A stretch of 64,000 bases of DNA from Clostridium thermosuccinogenes (GTDB lineage Bacteria > Bacillota > Clostridia > Acetivibrionales > DSM-5807): the NCBI RefSeq assembly GCF_002896855.1, contig NZ_CP021850.1:335665-399664 (forward strand), written 5' to 3'. The translations under genes and the position numbers were made by a program. Under the pieces are notes generated by a model. The model did not search any database and was not told the DNA's origin. It saw nothing but the letters and a program-made list of their open reading frames with translations. This document shows, piece by piece, positions 18,918 to 25,830 of this stretch; position 1 is the stretch's first letter; each line of letters begins with the position of its first letter.

Positions 18918-20276
18918 GGCTGGTGGTGCCTCTGGTTATTTAATATTTATTTCTTAAGAAGGGATGAATGCAGGGTGACATTATCTGTCGGGATAAGTTC
19001 TACATTCATCCTTCTTAATATTTCTTCCCCGTAGAGCAATCCAAAAGCCCAATAAGGGGTTTTATCCCCGAGATTCAGTCGACTGTACGAGTTGATATGG
19101 TTCATCATAAGAGTTATGTCCCGCTGAGTAAACTCATCAAGAGAAGTACCCTTTGGGATAATGCGTCTAATCAAAGCATGGTTGTTTTCTGCTGCGCCTT
19201 TCTGGTAAGGAGCCAGCGGATTACAGTAGAATACACAGGTTCTGCGTTGCCCATGTGAATCGAATTCAATAGCGGACGGATTCGAGAACTCACTGCCGTT
19301 GTCACAAAGTAATACCGGGAACAATTTGCGGAAGGTATCCGGGCCTAGTTCCAGGTAAAGCTGATCAAAGATATCAATGACAGATTGGGAGGTATTAGCA
19401 TCTCTAATGAATGCGAGCATGAGCTGTGGGACAGTAAAATGCAGTGTCAGCAGGACTTTGCCGCCTATTCTTCCTATTACCGTGTCCATTTCCACTACGG
19501 GAAGGTCCGGATGCTCTTGCATAAATTTAAGAAAGTCTTGATAAGTTCGGCCTATTCGGCATTTTTTATCCACTTTGAACTGGTCTTTTCCCTTTTTACG
19601 TCTGCCCATACGTACAACTCTTGGCATATCGATATTTTTTGCTGTAAAGATACCCTTGTCCACATAGTTGTAGAGTGTGCGTTCATCGAGCATGATTTCA
19701 TCAGCATGGTTAATGCATATATGGTGGAGTGACTGGCCTTTAATTAGCAGCGGGCTAATAATGGAATCCAATCTTATCGCTTCTTCTTCAGTGATTTGTA
19801 AACCCTGACGGCACTCAGAGCGTACTGTCTCGTATTCTCTTTGTGCATGTGTTGCAGAATAAATCCTCTTCTCTAATGTACAAGACTGTTTGTCTTCACA
19901 ACCATTACAAACATAGGGCGGCTTCGAAAGCTTGGGACAAATTTCCTGTTGATACTCATGACATAGTGATGAACACATGCGAGACTTGCAAGCGCGACAA
20001 TAACGGCTACAACGCAAACTGCCGCAAAGATGCTTAACAGGGCAACCAATACGATGTTTACAATCATTGAACACTCTTCCATAACAGCCGGTTTTCCTAA
20101 ATTGGATATGGTTCTTCACTTCCTTGGATATCGTGGTTGGGTCCTTTCCAAGCTCGCGTGCTATGCTTTTGAATGATTTCCTGCTGATTAACCTTTGTTC
20201 AATTATATTTCTTTCTTCCTGACTCAAATGTTTAAAGCCACGCATATATGTACCCCCTTCAGAGGCACCACCATAT
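18918..20276 (-). mobile_element. IS30-family insertion sequence
   Basis: About 1.36 kb. Inverted repeats GGTGGTGCCTCTG at 18922-18934 and CAGAGGCACCACC at 20260-20272 bracket a single IS30 transposase gene. The outermost bases are approximate, and I did not identify the short target duplication. It lies about 200 bases upstream of the RiPP promoter. Confidence 0.85.
18947..20245 (-). CDS. IS30-family transposase
   Basis: The start MRGFKHLSQEERNIIEQRL at 20245 fits the IS30 N-terminus and follows a GGGGG site; the frame itself is open to 20311. An IS30 HTH (SRKSFKSIARELGKDPTTIS) is followed by a cysteine-rich stretch and the DDE core: VVEMDTVIG, LLCDNGSEFSNP, QKGAAENNHALIRRIIPKGT. About 432 residues and intact. 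Confidence 0.92.
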   Translation of the reverse strand: MRGFKHLSQEERNIIEQRLISRKSFKSIARELGKDPTTISKEVKNHIQFRKTGCYGRVFNDCKHRIGCPVKHLCGSLRCSRYCRACKSRMCSSLCHEYQQEICPKLSKPPYVCNGCEDKQSCTLEKRIYSATHAQREYETVRSECRQGLQITEEEAIRLDSIISPLLIKGQSLHHICINHADEIMLDERTLYNYVDKGIFTAKNIDMPRVVRMGRRKKGKDQFKVDKKCRIGRTYQDFLKFMQEHPDLPVVEMDTVIGRIGGKVLLTLHFTVPQLMLAFIRDANTSQSVIDIFDQLYLELGPDTFRKLFPVLLCDNGSEFSNPSAIEFDSHGQRRTCVFYCNPLAPYQKGAAENNHALIRRIIPKGTSLDEFTQRDITLMMNHINSYSRLNLGDKTPYWAFGLLYGEEILRRMNVELIPTDNVTLHSSLLKK

Positions 20277-20338
20277 ATATCATAGCTTTTTGAGAGACAA
20301 TATTCCAGCATTCACAAGAAAATAGGAACAGTGTGATC

Positions 20339-20396
20339 TTTGCAAAAGTAACTTCCACCTTTCTCATTTCTAGCGATTTGCAAAACTAAATTCCAC
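20339..20396. repeat. Two direct IS21-end-like repeats
   Basis: TTTGCAAAAGTAACTTCCAC at 20339-20358 and TTTGCAAAACTAAATTCCAC at 20377-20396. Related motifs occur at 16471 and 18871. The sequence just after (TTTGGGGTGGAAATAACTATTTCAATTAA, around 20406-20435) has a close partner near 52560-52590, showing that a dispersed element end is present at both places. Confidence 0.55.
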
Positions 20397-20483
20397 TGTC
20401 TATGAATTTGGGGTGGAAATAACTATTTCAATTAAACGATTTTGAGTGAATAAAATAGTTTTTAAGTAAAATATTGTATTATA

Positions 20484-20512
20484 TTGACAGAAGGTGATTA
20501 TTAATATATAAT
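20484..20512 (+). promoter_or_regulatory. Consensus sigma-A promoter of the RiPP operon
   Basis: TTGACA at 20484-20489, exactly 17 bases, then TATAAT at 20507-20512: both hexamers are perfect. Transcription from about 20519 would give a leader of about 160 bases before the precursor gene. No operator repeat is obvious. Confidence 0.8.
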
Positions 20513-20680
20513 ATGCATAAAAATGAATAATATGGAAAATACAAATAAGAACTATTAAAAATCTGTGAACAATAGTTAAATTGATGGCGTATAGTATTTA
20601 GACGGGTTTAATTGGAGCATGTAGATATATAGTGAATATCTTATCTATATGTATCAAGACATTAGAAAGGGGGAATTGCA

Positions 20681-20782
20681 ATGAAATTCAAGCCTGTAGT
20701 TAAGGAAGTAAAGTTATGTCAAACAAGCACTACTATACTTTCACAGAAATCTCATAGGTCTAGTGGCTCGAAGATATGCTAA
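20681..20782 (+). CDS. Candidate RiPP precursor peptide (33 residues)
   Basis: A 33-residue frame begins MKFKPVVKEVKL and ends SSGSKIC. The start has a very strong AAAGGGGG site seven to ten bases upstream and is the first gene after the promoter. The N-terminal third is lysine/valine-rich with no export signal, as in a leader peptide. The rest is rich in Ser, Thr, Lys and Gln with two cysteines, Cys13 and the C-terminal Cys33. Next downstream are a PqqD-like recognition protein, radical SAM/SPASM enzymes and an exporter, so this is the natural substrate candidate. It matches no precursor family I know. Which residues are modified, and whether a leader is removed, cannot be read from the sequence. 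No other small frame in the operon has comparable signals. Confidence 0.75.
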   Translation: MKFKPVVKEVKLCQTSTTILSQKSHRSSGSKIC

Positions 20783-20791
20783 TTTTCTAGG

Positions 20792-20854
20792 TTATTATAA
20801 AGTGTATCTTGAGACCTTTACGTTTTAAAGTAACTCAAGATACACTTATAATAA
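20792..20854 (+). terminator. 21-bp hairpin between precursor and maturation genes
   Basis: Arms 20792-20813 and 20834-20854 pair over 21 bp with a single bulged A; the core is AGTGTATCTTGAG with CTCAAGATACACT. No T-run follows. It most likely acts as a partial terminator or as a 3' stabiliser of the short precursor transcript, so that precursor is made in excess of the enzymes, an arrangement common in peptide operons. Confidence 0.65.
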
Positions 20855-20929
20855 CATCTTAAAATCCATCATCTCTAAGTAGCATTTAAATTTTTTATCA
20901 TCAAAATATATTGTGAGGAGGTTGTTGAT

Positions 20930-20968
20930 ATGTTTCAATATGAAACGTATCAACTTATTGAATTATGA
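20930..20968 (+). CDS. 12-residue mini-gene coupled to the PqqD-like gene
   Basis: An ATG at 20930 with an excellent GAGGAGG site at 20915-20921 encodes 12 residues (MFQYETYQLIEL) and stops in TGA at 20966-20968, overlapping the next ATG (20965). The PqqD-like gene has no ribosome site of its own, so translation is probably handed over by coupling. It could be a translated leader rather than a functional peptide. Confidence 0.45.
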   Translation: MFQYETYQLIEL

Positions 20969-21252
20969 CGTATTTATTGAATGAATCTCTATTTATTAGA
21001 AAAGAAAATATAGATGGCAATGAAGTATTTTATGTTTTTGTTGGTTCTGACAATAAAATGTATAAATTAAATGAACCAGCATATTATTTTCTAATGTTAT
21101 TAAAAGAGAACAAAAAAAGACATGAAATTTCAGATTTATTAAAGGAAAAATACGTTGAATCTACAGAGGAAGAAATTGAAAATGAGATAGATAGTTTAGT
21201 TAAATATTTTACTGATATTCATATAATATTAGGGGGCAGCAATGAATACTAA
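20965..21252 (+). CDS. PqqD-like RiPP recognition protein
   Basis: 95 residues with the PqqD/RRE pattern: beta strands (SLFIRKENIDGNEVFYVFVGSDNKMYKLN), then helices ending in ISDLLKEKYVESTEEEIENEIDSLV. Such domains bind the leader of a precursor peptide and present it to the modifying enzyme. It starts in the overlap with the mini-gene and ends within the start of the first radical SAM gene (11-base overlap), so it belongs to the same operon. It has no fused enzyme domain, meaning it could serve several of the enzymes here. Confidence 0.82.
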   Translation: MTYLLNESLFIRKENIDGNEVFYVFVGSDNKMYKLNEPAYYFLMLLKENKKRHEISDLLKEKYVESTEEEIENEIDSLVKYFTDIHIILGGSNEY

Positions 21253-22261
21253 TAATTATTTTACATCTGTAAAGCAGTTATTATATAAAGGTGAACTCAA
21301 TAGACTTACTATGCCTATAGAGATTTACTTAGAAGTTACAAATGTATGTGAAATGGGATGTATATACTGTTATAAAACAAATCTGAATAATGGGAAAAGT
21401 TTTCTTTCTCTTAAATTGTTGAAAAAGCTATTAATAGAGATAAAAAACGCTGTTAGTACCCCGATTTTATTCGTATTAGAAGGAGGGGAACCTTTATTAC
21501 ATCCCAATTTTGATGAGATAGTTTATTTAATAAAGAAAAATAATCATTGTATTGATATTATAACAAATGGTTTATTACTGGATGATGAAAAAATATGCAG
21601 TATGTACGATTATTTTGATATATATAAAGATGAGATTCAAATAAGCTTAGATGGATTATCTCAAGAAAATTATAAAAACAGAAACATACCAGGTGATATA
21701 GTAATTGAGAAAATAAAATATTTAAATTCAAAAAAAATAATACCTAGAATTAATTCTGTGATTACAAAGTATAATTGTGATGAAATATTAAGTTTTTTGC
21801 GTTTTCTATCTAATGAAGTTGATATCAGTTCAGTAACATTAAGTTCTGTTATAGGTAAGAAAAATATGAACTTGCAAGCACCTTTAGAAAAAAGAAGAAA
21901 CTTATCAATTAAGTTAAAGGAAGAGAATTTAAACTTTCAAATATATGAAAACTTTTTGCACAAGAATTGTTATTCTATAAAGTGTACAGAAAGATTTGCT
22001 GAACATGATGACTATCATAGGAGATGTACTGCTCTTACTGGGAAGATTTCTGTTTCTACAGATGGATATGTATATCCATGTGTTTTCTATGAAAATCATA
22101 TTAAACCAATTGGTGACCTAAATGAAGATAGTTTAGAAAGAATATGGAACTCTAAGTTAGCAAATGAATTTATAATATGGAAAAATGACATATCTGAGAA
22201 TTGTACATATTGTAAGCAAAATCTAAACTGTACACAGATATGTGCAGGAGGTATATTTTGA
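21242..22261 (+). CDS. Radical SAM/SPASM peptide maturase 1
   Basis: 339 residues. The radical SAM 4Fe-4S motif CEMGCIYC has cysteines at 36, 40 and 43; the GGEP motif is LEGGEPLLHP. The C-terminal SPASM-type region carries further cysteines (RRCTALTGKIS, YPCVFYENHIKPIGDL, CTYCKQNLNCTQICAGG) that would hold auxiliary clusters. Enzymes of this kind form thioether, C-C or epimerised linkages in peptides, with the PqqD partner supplying the substrate. The protein ends abruptly after the last cysteine loop. It overlaps genes on both sides. Confidence 0.88.
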   Translation: MNTNNYFTSVKQLLYKGELNRLTMPIEIYLEVTNVCEMGCIYCYKTNLNNGKSFLSLKLLKKLLIEIKNAVSTPILFVLEGGEPLLHPNFDEIVYLIKKNNHCIDIITNGLLLDDEKICSMYDYFDIYKDEIQISLDGLSQENYKNRNIPGDIVIEKIKYLNSKKIIPRINSVITKYNCDEILSFLRFLSNEVDISSVTLSSVIGKKNMNLQAPLEKRRNLSIKLKEENLNFQIYENFLHKNCYSIKCTERFAEHDDYHRRCTALTGKISVSTDGYVYPCVFYENHIKPIGDLNEDSLERIWNSKLANEFIIWKNDISENCTYCKQNLNCTQICAGGIF

Positions 22262-23319
22262 AAATAGACAAAATATTAGAACATTTCAAAATTTTATATA
22301 ATGAGATAAATGTCAAAACCCCTATTTCAGTATCATATGACATTACGAAGAGATGCAACTTAAATTGCAAACATTGCTACAATAATATATCTGAAGAAGA
22401 CGACTATTTGGATTCTATTGAAAAAATGAATTTATTGGTTGATAAACTTGCGGAATTGAATATAATAGAGGTCACATTATGTGGGGGAGAACCTTTAATC
22501 TCTGATTATATATTGGAAATAGTAAGGAAGTTGAAATCTAGAGATATTGCAATTAGGATAATTACTAATGGAATTATGTTAGATAGCTATATTGAAGATT
22601 TTGTCGAACTCCTGGATGATAAAGATGTTATCCAAATCAGTATTGACGAGCCACTGCATATTACTTTAGATCAAAGATATCACTCTCAGAACATTAAAGC
22701 GAAAGTCTATAATAATTTGAGTGTTGTTGCTAAAAAACTTGAGAATGTAATAGCTAATATTACGCCTACTAAATTAAACCAATCACATATTGTAGATATA
22801 GTTACAGATTGTGCTGATCATAATGCTAAATATATAAGTAGTACGCCATATATCCCTATTAGAGGTGAAAAAGCTGACTTAATAAAGCCGGATTATAGTT
22901 ATCTTTATTTTGTAGAGAAAAAAATTGTCGAAATTTGCAAAAAAAGAAACATAAATTATCTTGGGGGAATATCTGGACATCCTTGTCAACAGCGCGGGCA
23001 CATAGAAGTATCTAGTGAATTAAGGACGTGTAAATATAGGAGTTGTGATGCTGCTCGAACAAATATGCATATATCGAGTAATGGAAGTATATTTCCATGT
23101 GTTTTCTTTCAAAATGAAGATTTTGTAATTTCCGACATAAGAAATGATTCTAATAAAATATTAAATGATTTTAAAAAGTTTAATTTACTTGAAAATGTTA
23201 TTTTGCCTGAGAAGTGCCAAAATTGTGATAGGTTAGCCATTTGTAATGGAGGCTGCGTAGGGCTGATATATTCTCGAACTGGTAGCATACTGAATGTTGA
23301 TCCAAGGTGCGAATATTGA
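22258..23319 (+). CDS. Radical SAM/SPASM peptide maturase 2
   Basis: About 353 residues from a TTG at 22258 that overlaps the previous stop (TTGA) and sits six bases after GGAGG; an ATG at 22240 in the same frame is an alternative that lies before that site. The motif CNLNCKHC has cysteines at 33, 37 and 40 (TTG numbering), with CGGEPL and a SPASM-like C-terminus (CKYRSCDAARTNMHIS, FPCVFFQ, CQNCDRLAICNGGCVGL). It is a paralogue of maturase 1 in layout but not close in sequence. Two different SPASM enzymes side by side suggest two distinct modification steps. Confidence 0.87.
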   Translation: MKIDKILEHFKILYNEINVKTPISVSYDITKRCNLNCKHCYNNISEEDDYLDSIEKMNLLVDKLAELNIIEVTLCGGEPLISDYILEIVRKLKSRDIAIRIITNGIMLDSYIEDFVELLDDKDVIQISIDEPLHITLDQRYHSQNIKAKVYNNLSVVAKKLENVIANITPTKLNQSHIVDIVTDCADHNAKYISSTPYIPIRGEKADLIKPDYSYLYFVEKKIVEICKKRNINYLGGISGHPCQQRGHIEVSSELRTCKYRSCDAARTNMHISSNGSIFPCVFFQNEDFVISDIRNDSNKILNDFKKFNLLENVILPEKCQNCDRLAICNGGCVGLIYSRTGSILNVDPRCEY

Positions 23320-23344
23320 TAAATATAATAATATGGGGGAAACA

Positions 23345-24292
23345 ATGGGGATTAAAGTTAAGAACATAAATAAAAAATATCATTATTATGTAAATACAGG
23401 CTTATTCAAAAGAGAAAAAAGATACATTAATGCTGTGAAAGATGTAAGCTTCGATGTAAATAACGGAGAAATATTGGGCTTGGTAGGTTCCAATGGGGCA
23501 GGAAAAACTACTATAGTCAAGATGACTTCAGGGATATTGCTTCCGGACAGCGGTAAAATTGAAGTGAACGGCGAAGATCCCTTTAAAAAAACTAAGAAAT
23601 TTAAAAAAGACGTGAGCCTTTTACTGGGTCAAAAAGGAAAGCTGCACCCCGATATGTCCATATATGAAATATCTTTGCTGTATGGTTCCATGTATGGATT
23701 ATCAAAATCAGAAATCCTTCGCAGAATTGATGAAATGTCGGAGATTTTAAATCAGGAAAAGCAACTGTTAGAAAAGCAGACCCGTTCCCTGTCTCTAGGG
23801 CAAAGGATGAAGGGTGAAATTAGTCTTGCCTTTATAAACAATCCTAAGGTTATTTTCTTAGATGAGCCTACATTGGGATTAGATGATAAATCGAGCAGAA
23901 ACATTAGGGTGTTCTTAAGAGAATACTGTAAGAAAAACAATGCATCTATTATTCTCACGAGCCATAATCTTCAGGATATTAAAGATATTTCTACCAATCT
24001 TCTAATTATAAAGGAGGGTAGGGTTGTTTATTTAGGCAAAATTGAAAATTTACCCAATGAATTTGATAACAATGTACGTTTAAGCTTTACAATCGACAGT
24101 TCTAAAAGAGAAAAGCTGGAAAGGCTGTATCCTACGATTAAAATTGATAACGACAGGTGCCATTATGAATGCAATAAAAATGATGTGGATCAAATTCTGA
24201 ATGAATTATATCAGATTTCAAAAATAACAGAGTTAACCATAGAGGAAAAAGAACTGGGAAATATGATAGAGGAGTTATTAGAACGTGAATAG
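23345..24292 (+). CDS. ABC-2 type exporter, ATP-binding subunit
   Basis: 315 residues from ATG 23345, chosen because GGGGGA lies just upstream; the frame is open from 23294. Walker A GSNGAGKT (48-55), signature LSLGQRMKGE, Walker B VIFLDEPTLGLDD, and a C-terminal domain of about 90 residues as in the uncharacterised COG4586 type. It pairs with two six-helix permeases downstream and most likely exports the mature peptide, perhaps giving self-protection too. Base composition is slightly less AT-rich than the flanking radical SAM genes, which may mean that the exporter was acquired separately. Confidence 0.9.
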   Translation: MGIKVKNINKKYHYYVNTGLFKREKRYINAVKDVSFDVNNGEILGLVGSNGAGKTTIVKMTSGILLPDSGKIEVNGEDPFKKTKKFKKDVSLLLGQKGKLHPDMSIYEISLLYGSMYGLSKSEILRRIDEMSEILNQEKQLLEKQTRSLSLGQRMKGEISLAFINNPKVIFLDEPTLGLDDKSSRNIRVFLREYCKKNNASIILTSHNLQDIKDISTNLLIIKEGRVVYLGKIENLPNEFDNNVRLSFTIDSSKREKLERLYPTIKIDNDRCHYECNKNDVDQILNELYQISKITELTIEEKELGNMIEELLERE

Positions 24293-25064
24293 GAAATTTT
24301 ACCATAATGCAATAAAATTCCAGGCAAACTTATTTTTTAAATACAAATCATACGTAGCATTATCCTTTTTAGGTGATTTAGCAATACCTATAATTATTAA
24401 TGTATTGTTTATTGTGGGGGTAATTTCAAAAGATACTTCATACTCGATTCCCAAAATCATCATATATGTGGTATTGACAAATGTGCTGTTTACCGTCACT
24501 ATGACGGACATGGAGAATCGGATTTCCTATGATATCAGATCATATCAGCTTGCTTATAAGCTATTGTCTCCAATAAGCCCTTTAAGGAATTATATAGTTA
24601 ATGACTTGGCGATAAAGCTTGTAAAAACTTTGACCTTTTATGTGCCGTTTTTGGTGGTTATTGCTTTCTTCGAGCGTGTATCTGTAATGACCATCTTGCT
24701 TACTGTAATAAGCATATTGATCGCATGCAGCATCGGATACAGCATCTCATTTATTATAGGCACGCTATCCTTTTGGCTCACAGAGATTTGGGGAATCAGC
24801 GCCATTAAGAACCTGGTAATTGCAGCATTTTCGGGGACAATATTTCCGCTTTATATTCTGCCGGAGCATGTCCAGTCGATTATATATAAAACCCCTTTTC
24901 CGTATATAAGCTATGTGCCTACTTCTATTTTGATGGGAGAGCATACTTATATAAACGCATGGAATACAATACTAACCGGCTGTCTTTGGTCTTTTGCGCT
25001 TTTAGTTCTAAGCAAGGTCTTATGGAATATAGGAATAAAAAAATACGAAAGTGTTGGGGTGTAA
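24285..25064 (+). CDS. ABC-2 exporter permease subunit 1
   Basis: 259 residues with about six hydrophobic segments (for example IPIIINVLFIVGVIS, ILLTVISILIACSIGYSISFIIG) and no extracellular domain, of the COG4587-like ABC-2 kind. The gene overlaps the ATPase gene by eight bases. It forms a heteromeric membrane channel with the next gene. Confidence 0.86.
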   Translation: MNRKFYHNAIKFQANLFFKYKSYVALSFLGDLAIPIIINVLFIVGVISKDTSYSIPKIIIYVVLTNVLFTVTMTDMENRISYDIRSYQLAYKLLSPISPLRNYIVNDLAIKLVKTLTFYVPFLVVIAFFERVSVMTILLTVISILIACSIGYSISFIIGTLSFWLTEIWGISAIKNLVIAAFSGTIFPLYILPEHVQSIIYKTPFPYISYVPTSILMGEHTYINAWNTILTGCLWSFALLVLSKVLWNIGIKKYESVGV

Positions 25065-25065
25065 A

Positions 25066-25830
25066 ATGTTAACGGCTTCAATAATTTTTGGTGTGAGAAA
25101 AGCTTTAAGATATAGAATTAATTTGATAAGTTGGTTTATAGCAGATTTTTCGCTCTATTTCTCCGTAATAATATTGTATGAGCTATTGTTTACTAGATTC
25201 AGTGATTTAGGCGGATTTGATAAGACTCAAATGGGTATGTATATATCTACCTATTTTCTTGTAAACAATATTTTTGCAATATTTTTTTCAGAAGCTGTTT
25301 CGATATACGGAGATTCTATAACGAACGGAAATTATGTATATTATTTATTGAATCCATACGGCACTGTAAGGAGTATTATTTCATTGAATTTCAATTTTGC
25401 ACCACTGTTATCAACTCCATTTTTACTGGCAATAAATATTTACTTTATGTTAAAATTCGAGCTTCAGCTGTTCAATGTGTTAATTTACTATTTAGGTATA
25501 ATCAGCGCAGTTTTCATAATGACCTTTTTTATGCTCTTATTGTATTCATTTTTGCTGTTTGGCATACGGTTGGGCACGGTCAGTGCTGGGATTTCACAAT
25601 TATTTTCTATAGCCGAAAAGCCTAACACGACCTTTAATGTAAAAGTGAGAAGATTCTTTACATATATTATTCCTGCATTTATGTTCAGTGCCGTCCCAAG
25701 CAGTATAATAATCGGAAATCCTGATAAGAATGAAATCATTGCCTTATTTGTGCTGCCACTAGCTTTCTATTTGTTATTTAAAATTATAGAGGTCTTTGGT
25801 TTGAAAAAATATAAAGGGGATGGTTACTAA
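25066..25830 (+). CDS. ABC-2 exporter permease subunit 2
   Basis: 254 residues from ATG 25066, one base after the previous stop; the GTG at 25051 would overlap the upstream gene and is less likely. Six hydrophobic segments and the ITNGNYVYYLLNPYGTVRS loop identify the COG3694-type ABC-2 permease, the usual partner of the preceding two proteins. It abuts the next radical SAM gene without a gap. Confidence 0.86.
   Translation: MLTASIIFGVRKALRYRINLISWFIADFSLYFSVIILYELLFTRFSDLGGFDKTQMGMYISTYFLVNNIFAIFFSEAVSIYGDSITNGNYVYYLLNPYGTVRSIISLNFNFAPLLSTPFLLAINIYFMLKFELQLFNVLIYYLGIISAVFIMTFFMLLLYSFLLFGIRLGTVSAGISQLFSIAEKPNTTFNVKVRRFFTYIIPAFMFSAVPSSIIIGNPDKNEIIALFVLPLAFYLLFKIIEVFGLKKYKGDGY

Noticed and set aside
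20965-21252. PqqD-like frame as the precursor peptide itself
   Set aside because: At 95 residues with a folded strand-helix pattern it fits a recognition domain, and a better short candidate lies upstream.
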